Positions 37,305-46,172 of a DNA stretch of 64,000 nt are shown piece after piece. A program made the position numbers and the translations under genes. This DNA comes from Candidatus Reconcilbacillus cellulovorans (GTDB lineage: Bacteria; Bacillota; Bacilli; Paenibacillales; Reconciliibacillaceae), in assembly GCA_002507565.1 (NCBI GenBank), contig MOXJ01000008.1, forward strand, positions 19,132 to 83,131. The letters are read 5' to 3'. Position 1 is the first letter of the stretch. The number at the start of each line of letters is the position of its first letter. The notes under the pieces were generated by a model. It searched no databases, was not told the DNA's origin, and saw only the letters and a program-made list of their open reading frames with translations.

Positions 37305-37754
37305 ATGCGGGGCGGGGATATCTATGTCGTGTGGGGGATCTTGATCGGGCTTGGAATCTGGGCATACTTCGGGTTGAAGCGCAGGCTGTCGGATGCGTCG
37401 GAACATCCAGTTCCGACGGATGAGGAACCGGCCGTTTCCGACGAGACGGCGCTCGGTTTGTTGCGGGAGCACGGATACGAGATCGTCGCCGGCAAGCGCA
37501 AAGTGCCGATCCATATCGACGCCGGCGGGCAGTCGCTTTCCAGCCGTCTGTTTATCGACGCCGTCGCGCGCAAAGACGACGAGACGTTCGTCGTGCGCAT
37601 CGCACGCCCGCGCAAGCCGATGGAATGGACGGGAAGTTCGGTGCGCGACCATTTGTTGGTCTACGCGCTCTTGTACGACGACGCCGACGGCGTGTTGTAC
37701 GTCGATCCGGAGTCCCGGACCGTGCGGACGGTGCGGTTCGAGCTGGATCGCTAG
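37305..37754 (+). CDS. Hypothetical membrane-anchored protein between tlyA and argR
   Basis: A 149-residue protein with one N-terminal membrane helix (IYVVWGILIGLGIWAYFGL), an acidic linker and a soluble alpha/beta domain ending VRDHLLVYALLYDDADGVLYVDPESRTVRTVRFEL. The last part resembles the core of a PD-(D/E)XK-like fold, but I cannot identify catalytic residues securely. It is preceded by GGGAGGGG and lies in the dxs-argR gene train. Function unknown. Confidence 0.65.
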   Translation: MRGGDIYVVWGILIGLGIWAYFGLKRRLSDASEHPVPTDEEPAVSDETALGLLREHGYEIVAGKRKVPIHIDAGGQSLSSRLFIDAVARKDDETFVVRIARPRKPMEWTGSSVRDHLLVYALLYDDADGVLYVDPESRTVRTVRFELDR

Positions 37755-37800
37755 CCGTCTTCGGCCCGGGCGACGGCGGCGCCGCAAGGAGGCGGATAGC

Positions 37801-38262
37801 GTGGGTAAAAGTTTGCGCCAGATGAAAATACGCGAACTCGTCGCCACGCGGGAAATCGAGACGCAGGAGCAGCTCGTCCGCGCGCTGTGGGAGTCCGGCT
37901 TCCGCGTCACCCAGGCGACGGTCTCCCGCGACATGAAAGAACTGCATTTGATCAAAGTACCGCTTAACGACGGACGTTACAAATACGCCCTTCCGCCGGA
38001 GCCGAGGTTTCACCCTGTCGAGCGGCTGAAGCGATCGCTGGCGGACCATTTCGTCCGCATCGACCGTGCGGAACACCTGGTCGTCATGAAATGTCTGCCG
38101 GGAACCGCCAACGCCGTCGGCGCCCTGATCGACGGGCTGGAATGGCCGCAAATCGTCGGCACGGTGTGCGGGGATGACACCGTACTGATCGTTTGTCGGA
38201 CCAAAAAGCAGGCCTCGGAAGTCGTTGATCGGATCCTCGGCCTGATGGAGAGGACGCCGTGA
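37801..38262 (+). CDS. argR: Arginine repressor ArgR/AhrC
   Basis: The 153-residue protein has an N-terminal winged helix (TQEQLVRALWESGFRVTQATVSRDMKELHLIKV in pieces) and a C-terminal arginine-binding hexamerisation domain with GTANAVGALIDGLEWPQIVGTVCGDDTVLIV. It represses arginine synthesis and activates catabolism. GTG 37801 has AAGGAGG eight bases before it; the open frame upstream is a shadow of the preceding gene. It adjoins recN, a classical pairing. Confidence 0.95.
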   Translation: MGKSLRQMKIRELVATREIETQEQLVRALWESGFRVTQATVSRDMKELHLIKVPLNDGRYKYALPPEPRFHPVERLKRSLADHFVRIDRAEHLVVMKCLPGTANAVGALIDGLEWPQIVGTVCGDDTVLIVCRTKKQASEVVDRILGLMERTP

Positions 38263-39983
38263 TGTTGACCGAACTTTGCATTCGTCATTTGGCCGTCGTG
38301 GAGGAAGCCCGCATCTGTTTCAGACGGGGGTTCGTCGCGTTGACCGGCGAGACCGGAGCCGGCAAATCGATCGTTGTCGACGCGCTGTCGCTCGTCGCGG
38401 GCGCACGCGGTTCGGCCGATTTCGTCCGGCACGGAAGCGAGAAGGCAGAAATCGAGGCGTTGTTCGACCTGGAGGAAGATCACCCGGCGCGCGACGTGTG
38501 TCGCCGTTACGGTTTAGACGGAGATCCCGGCGAACCGCTCGTCGTTCGGCGGGAACTGACCGCAACCGGCAAAAGCGTTTGCCGTGTCAACGGCCGACTC
38601 GTAAATCTCTCGACGCTCCGCGAATTGGGCGAGTGCCTCATCAACATCCACGGCCAGCACGAATTTCAGTCGCTTGTGCGGCCGGAAACGCATCTGGCTT
38701 GGCTGGACGCGTTCGGAGGAAAACCGGTCGGCGACGCGCTGGGACGGTACGCAGAGTTGTACGCCCGTTTTCAGGCGTTGCGCAAGGAGCGGAGGGAGCT
38801 TGAAGAGGCGATGCGCCGGGCGCTGCAGATGGCCGACCTGTACCGCTTCCAAATTTCGGAGATCGAGGCAGCCCGTCTCAAACCCGGCGAGGAAGAATCG
38901 CTCGAGGCAGAACGGCGCCGTTTGGCCAACGCCGAGCGGTTGTTTCAGGCGGTGAGCGATGCGTTCGGGTTGCTGTACGCCTCGGACCGCGGTTTGGCCG
39001 CCGTCGGCCTTGCGGCGGACAAGCTGGAAGACGCGGCGCGATTCGATCCGCAGGCGCTCGGCCCGCTCGTCGAACAGATCCGTTCGGCCTATTACCATCT
39101 GGAAGAAGTTGCTCTCCAACTGCGCGATTACCGCGACCGCATCGAGTTCAATCCCGAACGGCTCGAACGCGTCGAACGCCGTCTCGACACCTTGCACGCG
39201 CTTCGCCGGAAATACGGCACGACGGTGGAAAACATTCTCGACTATTACGAAGACATCAAATCGAAACTCAACAAAATCGAACATCATGACGAAGAACTGG
39301 AGCGGTTGCGGAAAGAAACCGAATCGACCTCCCGCGATCTGGAAGAAGCGGCCGACAAACTCAGCGCGTTACGCCGGGAAGCTGCGCGCAGGCTGGAGCG
39401 CGACGTCGAGCGGGAGCTGGGCGACCTTCAGATGGAGGGGACGCGTTTTTGCGTCCGCGTCGAGTCGCAGGAAAGCGGCGAACCGTTCGGGCCGACCGGC
39501 CGGGATAGCGTGGAATTTCTTATTTCCGCCAATCCGGGGGAACCGCCGAAGCCGCTCGCGCGCATCGCTTCCGGCGGCGAACTGTCGCGCGTCATGCTGG
39601 CGCTCAAAACGGTGTTCGCCCGCTGTGACCGAGTGCCTGTACTCGTGTTCGATGAGATCGATACCGGCGTCAGCGGACGGGCGGCTCAGGCGATCGCGGA
39701 AAAAATGGCTTCCCTTGCGCGCGACCGCCAGGTGTTTGCCGTCACGCACCTACCGCAGGTCGCCTGCATGGCGGACGCCCAGTACGCCGTCCGCAAGCGG
39801 ACGGACGGCTCGCGTACGTTCACCGAGGTCGAGGAGCTCGACGAAACCGGTCGCGTCCGCGAACTGGCCCGCATGCTCGGCGGAGTCGAAATTACGGAGA
39901 CGACGGCCAGTCATGCGCGGGAAATGCTCGCACTGGCAGAACGCAAAAAGACTGCGATCATAAAAGCGTTGGGACGGGGTTAA
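38262..39983 (+). CDS. recN: DNA repair protein RecN
   Basis: The 573-residue SMC-like ATPase has Walker A GETGAGKSIVVDALS, a long central coiled coil with INIHGQHEFQSL at its start, and the C-terminal ABC part with IASGGELSRVMLALK, VLVFDEIDTGVSGRAAQAI and VTHLPQVACMAD. It is recruited to DNA ends in double-strand break repair. ATG 38262 gives the usual MLTELCIRHLAVVEEARI; GTG 38259 is one codon earlier. Confidence 0.96.
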   Translation: MLTELCIRHLAVVEEARICFRRGFVALTGETGAGKSIVVDALSLVAGARGSADFVRHGSEKAEIEALFDLEEDHPARDVCRRYGLDGDPGEPLVVRRELTATGKSVCRVNGRLVNLSTLRELGECLINIHGQHEFQSLVRPETHLAWLDAFGGKPVGDALGRYAELYARFQALRKERRELEEAMRRALQMADLYRFQISEIEAARLKPGEEESLEAERRRLANAERLFQAVSDAFGLLYASDRGLAAVGLAADKLEDAARFDPQALGPLVEQIRSAYYHLEEVALQLRDYRDRIEFNPERLERVERRLDTLHALRRKYGTTVENILDYYEDIKSKLNKIEHHDEELERLRKETESTSRDLEEAADKLSALRREAARRLERDVERELGDLQMEGTRFCVRVESQESGEPFGPTGRDSVEFLISANPGEPPKPLARIASGGELSRVMLALKTVFARCDRVPVLVFDEIDTGVSGRAAQAIAEKMASLARDRQVFAVTHLPQVACMADAQYAVRKRTDGSRTFTEVEELDETGRVRELARMLGGVEITETTASHAREMLALAERKKTAIIKALGRG

Positions 39984-40043
39984 CTTAATCTTACGCGTGG
40001 CGCCCCGCTTACCCGGCGGGAAGCCGAACACCGCGAAGGGAGC

Positions 40044-41162
40044 GTGAAGCTGGTGAACCCCGTCCGCAGACGTCAGACCTTTTTTTGGATCTTATGCACG
40101 ATCATTGTATGGTTTGGGTGTGTTCCGTCTCTGCGTACGCACGCCGCGCTCCGCATGCCGGACGTTCGTCCGGTTCCCGAACTGAAAGTCGTTCCCGGCG
40201 GCCAGACGATCGGCGTCCGCATGAAATCGGCTGGCGTTCTCGTCGTTGGGCATCATTCATTTGTCGGATCCGGTCAACAAAGAGTATCCCCCGGCGAACG
40301 AGCCAACATTCAGATCGGCGACCTGATCGTACGCATCGACGGCAAACCGGTGGCCGACGTTTCCGAGGTCGCTCCCCGCGTCGAGGCGGCCGGTCAGGCG
40401 GGCAGGCCGGTCGTATTGACCGTGCTGCGCGGCGGCGAATGGCTCGACGTTCCGGTTCGGCCGGAATACGACGCCGCCGACCGAGCCTACCGGCTCGGCC
40501 TTTATATTCGTGATACGGCAGCCGGCGTCGGAACGCTGACGTTTTACTCCCCGGATTTCCGCATTTACGGCGCGCTCGGCCACGTCGTCACCGACACGGA
40601 CACGCGGACGCCGATCGTGGTCGGAAAAGGAGAGATCGTCGCGGCGACGGTGACTTCAATCGCGCGCAGCCGAAACGGGGAGCCCGGCGAGAAACATGCG
40701 GTGTTGCCCGATGAGGGCAAAGTCATCGGGACGATCGAGAAAAATACAGCATTCGGAATTTTCGGGAGAATAATTGAATTTCCTTCTACGGCTTTCCTCC
40801 GCGAGCCGATGCCGGTCGCGTTTGCCGACGAGGTTCAGAAAGGTCCTGCCGAAATGTGGACGGTGATCGACGGCCAGAAAGTCGAGAAGTTCGGCATCGA
40901 GATCGTCCATGTCGCCCGCCAGCAGACACCCGGGCCGAAAGGACTCGTCGTCCGCGTCACCGATCCGCGCCTCATCGAAAAAACCGGCGGCATCGTCCAG
41001 GGCATGAGCGGAAGTCCGATCGTTCAGAACGGAAAACTCGTCGGCGCCGTGACGCACGTCCTGGTCAGCGATCCGACGACCGGTTACGGTTGCCTGATCG
41101 AATGGATGCTGCGCGACGCAGGCCTTGTGCTGGAGCCGAACGTTCAGAAAAAGGCGGGATGA
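40044..41162 (+). CDS. spoIVB: SpoIVB sporulation signalling serine peptidase
   Basis: The 372-residue protein has an N-terminal membrane/signal helix, a PDZ domain (about 60-140; GDLIVRIDGKPVADVSEVAPRV) and an S55 peptidase domain with the catalytic His in GALGHVVTD and Ser in MSGSPIVQNGKL. It is secreted from the forespore and triggers pro-sigma-K processing through SpoIVFA. The start is GTG 40044 with GAAGGGAG upstream. A strong terminator follows before spo0A. Confidence 0.95.
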   Translation: MKLVNPVRRRQTFFWILCTIIVWFGCVPSLRTHAALRMPDVRPVPELKVVPGGQTIGVRMKSAGVLVVGHHSFVGSGQQRVSPGERANIQIGDLIVRIDGKPVADVSEVAPRVEAAGQAGRPVVLTVLRGGEWLDVPVRPEYDAADRAYRLGLYIRDTAAGVGTLTFYSPDFRIYGALGHVVTDTDTRTPIVVGKGEIVAATVTSIARSRNGEPGEKHAVLPDEGKVIGTIEKNTAFGIFGRIIEFPSTAFLREPMPVAFADEVQKGPAEMWTVIDGQKVEKFGIEIVHVARQQTPGPKGLVVRVTDPRLIEKTGGIVQGMSGSPIVQNGKLVGAVTHVLVSDPTTGYGCLIEWMLRDAGLVLEPNVQKKAG

Positions 41163-41174
41163 AGTTCGAACCGG

Positions 41175-41236
41175 TTCGACACGTTTCGACATCTCCGGGT
41201 ACGCGCGATGTCCCGGGATGTCGCTTTTTTGTCGAA
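41175..41236. promoter_or_regulatory. Three Spo0A boxes upstream of spo0A
   Basis: The 0A core TGTCGAA occurs at 41230-41236 on the plus strand (context TTTGTCGAAAAA) and, on the minus strand, at 41175-41181 and 41185-41191 (TTCGACA and TTTCGACA). Three copies in 62 bases just upstream of the sigma-H promoter point to Spo0A autoregulation, as known in Bacillus. Two of them overlap the spoIVB terminator. Confidence 0.7.
41187..41230 (+). terminator. Terminator after spoIVB
   Basis: CGACATC-CCGGG (41187-41199, one extra T) pairs with CCCGGGATGTCG (41212-41223), followed by CTTTTTT. Its arms contain parts of the 0A boxes. Confidence 0.75.
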
Positions 41237-41265
41237 AAAGGAAAGAAAAATTTTTATTCCCGATA

Positions 41266-41292
41266 GAAGGATTTCTTGCGAAGCCGTCGAAT
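41266..41292 (+). promoter_or_regulatory. spo0A: Sigma-H promoter of spo0A
   Basis: GAAGGATTT (41266-41274), an 11-base spacer and GTCGAAT (41286-41292) match the sigma-H consensus RnAGGAWWW-N11/12-RnnGAAT at every fixed position. It lies 43 bases before the GTG start and corresponds to the sporulation-specific Ps promoter of Bacillus spo0A. Confidence 0.8.
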
Positions 41293-41335
41293 ACCAGATA
41301 GGAGGAACGACGGACATGGAACAGGAGGTACGTTC

Positions 41336-42145
41336 GTGGACAACATCCGGATTTTGCTCGCCGACGACAACCAGGAATTTATCCATCTTTTATCGGAATG
41401 GATCGAACAACAACCCGACATGACGGTCGTCGGGGTATGCCGCAACGGTCAAGAGGTCGTCCGCTATTTCGAGACGGCCGACCGTTTTCCCGATGTGCTT
41501 GTTTTAGACATCATCATGCCGCATCTCGACGGACTGGGCGTGCTGGAGGAACTTCGCCGGGCGCATCCGGGCCGTTTGCCGAAAATCATCATGCTGACGG
41601 CGTTCGGGCAGGAAAACGCCACCCAAAAGGCGGTTCAGCTCGGCGCTTCGTATTACATTCTCAAGCCGTTCGACATGGATTTGCTCGTGCAGCGTATCCG
41701 CGAGCTTGTCTCGCTCGGTTCGCCGTCTCCGATCGTCCGCAACGCCCCGGCCGCTGGATCTATCGGCAAGCCGCCTGCCGTTCAGCGCAACCGGAGCCTC
41801 GACATCAACATCACCCACATCATCCATGAACTCGGCGTACCTGCTCACATCAAGGGCTACCAGTATTTGCGCGATGCAATCACCATGGTTTACCATGATA
41901 TTGAAATTTTAGGATCCATCACAAAAACACTGTATCCGTCGATCGCACAAAAATATAAAACGACGCCGTCGCGCGTCGAGCGGGCGATCCGCCACGCGAT
42001 CGAGGTCGCCTGGACGCGCGGCAACATCGACTCGATCAGCCATCTGTTCGGCTACACAGTCAGCGCGGCGAAGTCGAAGCCGACGAATTCGGAGTTCATC
42101 GCGATGATCGCGGACAAACTGCGCCTGGAGCATATGGTGTCGTGA
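41336..42145 (+). CDS. spo0A: Stage 0 sporulation response regulator Spo0A
   Basis: The 269-residue master regulator of sporulation has a receiver domain with the acidic pocket LLADDN, phosphoacceptor Asp58 in [13 protein letters not shown], a conserved Thr in MLTAFG and Lys in ILKPFD. The C-terminal DNA-binding domain has [23 protein letters not shown] and the recognition region [18 protein letters not shown] 41336 has AGGAGG seven bases upstream. It has its own control region and terminator. Confidence 0.97.
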   Translation: MDNIRILLADDNQEFIHLLSEWIEQQPDMTVVGVCRNGQEVVRYFETADRFPDVLVLDIIMPHLDGLGVLEELRRAHPGRLPKIIMLTAFGQENATQKAVQLGASYYILKPFDMDLLVQRIRELVSLGSPSPIVRNAPAAGSIGKPPAVQRNRSLDINITHIIHELGVPAHIKGYQYLRDAITMVYHDIEILGSITKTLYPSIAQKYKTTPSRVERAIRHAIEVAWTRGNIDSISHLFGYTVSAAKSKPTNSEFIAMIADKLRLEHMVS

Positions 42146-42165
42146 CGGATTGCCGGGCCCGTTCG

Positions 42166-42192
42166 GCCGCGCGTCGGGCGCGGCTCTTTTTT
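42166..42192 (+). terminator. spo0A: Terminator after spo0A
   Basis: GCCGCGC (42166-42172) and GCGCGGC (42178-42184) form a perfect seven-base stem with a five-base loop, followed by TCTTTTTTT. Confidence 0.85.
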
Positions 42193-42275
42193 TGTGCGCT
42201 TTACATTTTCCCGCCGACATGGTACGTTTGGGGCAGACCCGTTTGGCGCATCACGCGACGGAGGATACCGGACCG

Positions 42276-43316
42276 ATGGCGTATCCGCACGAGTGGAACT
42301 TTTTCGAGCGAAAAACCGACCGGGAGCGCATGTGGATTTTGCTGGACACTTCCTGGATGCGCCGTACGGCGGACCCGGAACGCCCCTGGCTGGTGGCGGT
42401 GACCGTCAATACATACGGAACGTCGGACCGTACGACCGGCAAGGCCGCGCTCGTCTCACGCATCGTTCGGTTCGAACGGGGGCTGGAAGAATTTCTGGAG
42501 CGGCGGCACGGCGCGGTATACGTCGCGAGGCTGAATACGGAGTCGCGGCTCGAGTACTATTTTTACGCTCGCGATTGCGAAGGTTTTGCGGAAACGGCCG
42601 CAGCGATCGATCGGGCTCTGGCCGGCTGGCGGGTGCATTCCATTTGTCGCCCAGACGAAGAGTGGGGTTTTTATAAATATTTAGAACCCAACGAACTGGA
42701 AAGGCATCTGATCCGCAACGCCGTCATTCTCGAGTCGCTGCAGGCGAGGGGCGATACCGCCGCCGCGCGAGTCGTGTCGCACCGGATGCGGTTTCCTTCG
42801 GAAGCCTCCATGCTCAGCTGCTTGGAATCGGTCCGCCGTTCGGGATATCGCGAGGTGGAATTCGGGAGGGTCGACCGTGCAGACGAAGGGAGGCAGGCAG
42901 GGGATGAAGCGGCCTACCAGCTGGTCGTCTGCAAAAAGCACCGCCTCGATCTCGACACGCTGAACGCCGTCGTCCGCGAACTGTATGAGCTCGCGTCGGC
43001 GGAGCGCGGGCAGTATGTCGGCTGGGGAGCCGCGCTGAAGCCGGGATGGTGGAAGAGAGCGGGCCTTTTCCTGAAAAAAATCGGCAAACCGGCGCTGTTT
43101 GTCCTTCTTGCGATTTTGTTGACGGCGGCGACCGCGATCGGTTCCCGGTTCATGCACGACCATCTCCGCGACGGCAAGGAAGTTCCGTCGGGAAAAACGG
43201 GATTCGCGTCGTTCGCGGTTTTCCATGCAACGGCGTCCGTCATTCCGGAGGATGTCGGAACGAGGTCGGCCGGTATCGGCGTTTCCGGTCGCGATATGCG
43301 ACCCAGCCGGCAATAA
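42276..43316 (+). CDS. DUF695 and RraB-like domain fusion protein
   Basis: The 346-residue protein has an N-terminal DUF695-like domain (WNFFERKTDRERMWILLDTSW; VYVARLNTESRLEYYFYARD), a central RraB/DUF1260-like domain (MRFPSEASMLSCLESVRRSGY ... YVGWGAAL; quoted in parts) and a C-terminal membrane helix (PALFVLLAILLTAATAIGS). RraB inhibits RNase E in Proteobacteria, but most Firmicutes lack RNase E, so the role here is open. ATG 42276 has GGAGG 11 bases upstream. Its 3' end overlaps a convergent gene by 77 bases. Confidence 0.65.
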   Translation: MAYPHEWNFFERKTDRERMWILLDTSWMRRTADPERPWLVAVTVNTYGTSDRTTGKAALVSRIVRFERGLEEFLERRHGAVYVARLNTESRLEYYFYARDCEGFAETAAAIDRALAGWRVHSICRPDEEWGFYKYLEPNELERHLIRNAVILESLQARGDTAAARVVSHRMRFPSEASMLSCLESVRRSGYREVEFGRVDRADEGRQAGDEAAYQLVVCKKHRLDLDTLNAVVRELYELASAERGQYVGWGAALKPGWWKRAGLFLKKIGKPALFVLLAILLTAATAIGSRFMHDHLRDGKEVPSGKTGFASFAVFHATASVIPEDVGTRSAGIGVSGRDMRPSRQ

Positions 43317-43518
43317 AGCCGACGCCGAGCCCGAACAGGGCGAGGCCGCCGACAAACCGCACGTACAAAAGGGGATCGGGCCGTTCGCCGCTGCCGACCG
43401 ACGCGATCCAGTCGAACACGGCGTTTTTGGCGAGCAAAAAACCATAAGTGGCCAGCCAGCCGGCGGCGACGAGCACCAGGACGGCGGCCAGGCGAGCGGT
43501 TTTTGCCTTCAGGTTCAT
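43240..43518 (-). CDS. DUF2627 membrane protein (YqzF-like)
   Basis: A 92-residue protein with two membrane helices (LAAVLVLVAAGWLATYGFLLAK and FVGGLALFGLGVGFIAGWVAYRDRKRR in part) ending in a basic tail, as in DUF2627. In Bacillus a member (yqzF) lies next to the bkd genes, the same place as here. It is convergent with the DUF695-RraB gene, sharing 77 bases of 3' end. Function unknown. Confidence 0.75.
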   Translation of the reverse strand: MNLKAKTARLAAVLVLVAAGWLATYGFLLAKNAVFDWIASVGSGERPDPLLYVRFVGGLALFGLGVGFIAGWVAYRDRKRRYRPTSFRHPPE

Positions 43519-43606
43519 CGGGCATCATGACCTCTTTTCGGTTTTATTGTTTTTGCCGACTTTTGATTTTCATCGTATCAAGTTTCGCCGACGGGGGCAA
43601 ACGAAC

Positions 43607-45040
43607 ATGACGGAATCGCGGCATGAATACGATCTGGTCGTCCTCGGCGGAGGCGTCGGCGGCTATGTTGCCGCTGTGCGCGCTTCGATGCTCGGGATGA
43701 AGACAGCATTGGTGGAAAAGGACAAGCTCGGCGGAACGTGTCTGCATCGCGGTTGCATTCCGACCAAGGCGTTGCTGCGGGCGGCGGAAGTGTATGCGCT
43801 CGTGCGTACGGCCGAGACGTTCGGCGTTTCGGTGTCGGATGTGTCCTTCGATTTCGGGCGGGCGGTCGCCCGCGCGACGGAAATCGTCGAGCGCCTTCAC
43901 GGCGGGCTGAACGCTTTGATGCGCAAACATGCGGTCGACGTCTATCGGGGGACCGGGCGCTTGGCCGGCCCGTCGATTTTCGCGCCGCTCGGCGGTGACG
44001 TCGCGGTGGAGCGGGAGGACGGATCGGTCGAAACGCTCGTTCCGAGGAGGCTGGTTATCGCGACGGGGGCGAGGCCGAAAACGATTTCCGGCCTCGAACC
44101 GGACGGTATCCGCATTTTGACGAGCGACGACGCGCTGAAAATGGACCGGCTGCCCTCCTCTGTTCTGATCGTCGGCGGCGGAGCGATCGGCGTCGAATGG
44201 GCTTCGATGTTGAGCGATTTCGGCGTGCCGGTGACGATCGTCGAAATCGCCGACAGGCTTTTGCCGACGGAAGACGAGGACGTTTCCGCGGAACTGGCAA
44301 GGCAGTTCCGTAAGCGCGGCGTCCGTCTGCTGCTGAACGCCGAACTGTTGCCGGAGACGCTCGACGTAACGGACGAAGGCGTACGCATCGTCGTCCGCGG
44401 GGCCGGCGGCTCCCGCACGGACGTCGCGGCCGATCGGATGCTTGTCTGCGTCGGTCGGCAGGCCAATCTCGACGGCATCGGCCTGCACCATACCCAGGTT
44501 AAAATTCGCGACGGCCGCATCGAAACCGACGGATTCATGCGGACAGCCGATCCGCGCGTCTATGCGGTCGGCGACGTGGTTTTAGGCCCGCAACTGGCGC
44601 ATGCGGCGTCGCACGCGGCGATCGTCGCGGTCGATCACATGGCCGGGCTCGACCCGTTGCCGGTAGATTGGCTCCGCGTTCCGCGCTGCGTATACGGCAG
44701 GCCGGAAGTGGCCGCCGTCGGCATGACGGAGCGCCAGGCGCGGGAGTCCGGCCGGAACGTCCGGGTCGGCCGGTTTCCGTTCGCGGCGCTCGGCAAGGCG
44801 CTCGCCCACGGCGAATCCGGCGGCTTTGTCAAAGCGATCGCCGACGCCGACAGCGGCGATCTGCTCGGTGTTCACGCGGTCGGCCCGGCGGCGTCCGAGC
44901 TGATCGCGGAAGCGTCTTTGGCGAAATGGCTCGACGCGACGCCCTGGGAGATCGGCTATGCCGTCCGCCCGCACCCGTCGTTTTCCGAGGCGCTGGCCGA
45001 GGCGATGTGGACAATCGACGGGCGCGCGATCCATTTATAG
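43607..45040 (+). CDS. lpdV: Dihydrolipoyl dehydrogenase (E3)
   Basis: The 477-residue flavoprotein reoxidises lipoyl groups of the 2-oxoacid dehydrogenase complex. FAD-binding GGGVGGYVAAVRA, redox disulfide GGTCLHRGCIPTK, NAD-binding VGGGAIGVEWASML and the C-terminal catalytic His in HPSFSEAL are all present. ATG 43607 gives MTESRHEYDLVV. It starts the branched-chain 2-oxoacid dehydrogenase group; a promoter-like element follows before E1 alpha. Confidence 0.92.
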   Translation: MTESRHEYDLVVLGGGVGGYVAAVRASMLGMKTALVEKDKLGGTCLHRGCIPTKALLRAAEVYALVRTAETFGVSVSDVSFDFGRAVARATEIVERLHGGLNALMRKHAVDVYRGTGRLAGPSIFAPLGGDVAVEREDGSVETLVPRRLVIATGARPKTISGLEPDGIRILTSDDALKMDRLPSSVLIVGGGAIGVEWASMLSDFGVPVTIVEIADRLLPTEDEDVSAELARQFRKRGVRLLLNAELLPETLDVTDEGVRIVVRGAGGSRTDVAADRMLVCVGRQANLDGIGLHHTQVKIRDGRIETDGFMRTADPRVYAVGDVVLGPQLAHAASHAAIVAVDHMAGLDPLPVDWLRVPRCVYGRPEVAAVGMTERQARESGRNVRVGRFPFAALGKALAHGESGGFVKAIADADSGDLLGVHAVGPAASELIAEASLAKWLDATPWEIGYAVRPHPSFSEALAEAMWTIDGRAIHL

Positions 45041-45101
45041 CCGTTCGTCAGGAGCCCTCGGCCGGCATTTCCCGGGTCCCGCCCGTGGCGGCCGTCGGCG
45101 G

Positions 45102-45130
45102 TTTCTTGCCTAATTCCGTTGTGCTATGAT
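45102..45130 (+). promoter_or_regulatory. Putative extended -10 promoter before E1 alpha
   Basis: TATGAT (45125-45130) with TG one base upstream is an extended -10; the -35 (TTTCTT, 45102-45107) is poor. If used, transcription would begin near 45137 and exclude the ATG at 45126 as start of E1 alpha. Confidence 0.4.
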
Positions 45131-45158
45131 AGTGAAGTGCCGAAATAGGGAGATGGGG

Positions 45159-46172
45159 GTGGATGGCTTGTCCATCGACCAGCGACTGTTGCGCCACCGG
45201 GCGACGGGGCTGACGGACGAGCAGGTGCTGTCCATGTATAGAACGATGGTGCTGGCTCGTCTGTACGACGAACGCGCCCATCTGTTGCAACGCGCCGGCA
45301 AGGTGCCGTTTCATATATCGGGGATCGGCCAGGAAGCCGCCCAAGTCGCGGCGGCGTTCGCGCTCGACCGGGAGCGCGACTGGTTTTTACCGTATTATCG
45401 GGATTATGCTTTCGTGTTGGCCGTCGGCATGACGGTGCGGGAACTGATGCTCGCCCTGTTCGCGAAGGCCGAAGACCCGAACAGCGGAGGCCGGCAAATG
45501 CCCGGCCATTTCGGCTGCAGGCGGCTTCGGATCGTGACCGGTTCGAGTCCGGTCGGCACGCAGGTTCCCCATGCGGTCGGCGTCGCGCTTGCCGCGCGGA
45601 TGCGCGGGGACGAGCTCGTCGCGTTCGTCAGTTTCGGCGAAGGGGCGAGCAATCAGGGCGATTTTCATGAAGGATGCAATTTTGCCGGCGTTCATCGACT
45701 GCCGGTGATTTTCTTCTGCGAAAACAATCAATATGCGATTTCGGTGCCGTATTCGAAACAGGTCGGAAGGGCGCGTATCGCGGACCGGGCGGTCGGTTAC
45801 GGTTTTACAGGCGTACGGGTGGACGGCAACGACGCGCTCGAAGTTTACCGCGTCGTCCGCGAAGCGCGCGAACGGGCGATCGCGGGGGAAGGGCCGACGC
45901 TCGTCGAAGTGATGACGTACCGGCTTGCGCCTCATTCGACGGCTGACGACGATCTTCTCTACCGCACACGCGAAGAGATCGACGAACACCGCGCCCGCGA
46001 CGGTATTGTCCAATTCCGACGGTATTTGACGGAATGCGGTCTCTGGAACGACGAAAAAGAGCAGGCGTTGCTCGCCGAAGCGCGCGCTGTCGTCGACGAG
46101 GCGACGCAATACGCCGACCGCGCGCCGTATCCGCGCCCGGAAGATACGTTGCGCCACGTCTATGCGGAATGA
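45159..46172 (+). CDS. bkdAA: 2-oxoisovalerate dehydrogenase E1 alpha subunit
   Basis: The 337-residue subunit holds the thiamine-diphosphate site: GEGASNQGDFHEGCNFAGVHRLPVIFFCENN (in pieces). SPVGTQVPHAVGVALA and the phospholoop-like YRLAPHSTADDDLLYR also match branched-chain E1 alpha. GTG 45159 is placed six bases after GGGAG; ATGs at 45126 and 45153 in frame lack a spaced site. The complex makes branched-chain acyl-CoA primers for iso/anteiso fatty acids. Confidence 0.9.
   Translation: MDGLSIDQRLLRHRATGLTDEQVLSMYRTMVLARLYDERAHLLQRAGKVPFHISGIGQEAAQVAAAFALDRERDWFLPYYRDYAFVLAVGMTVRELMLALFAKAEDPNSGGRQMPGHFGCRRLRIVTGSSPVGTQVPHAVGVALAARMRGDELVAFVSFGEGASNQGDFHEGCNFAGVHRLPVIFFCENNQYAISVPYSKQVGRARIADRAVGYGFTGVRVDGNDALEVYRVVREARERAIAGEGPTLVEVMTYRLAPHSTADDDLLYRTREEIDEHRARDGIVQFRRYLTECGLWNDEKEQALLAEARAVVDEATQYADRAPYPRPEDTLRHVYAE

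Noticed and set aside
41175..41191. The two minus-strand TTCGACA motifs as simple chance hits
   Set aside because: Chance origin was considered, but three cores within 62 bases next to a consensus sigma-H promoter of spo0A make regulation more likely, so they were kept as a feature.
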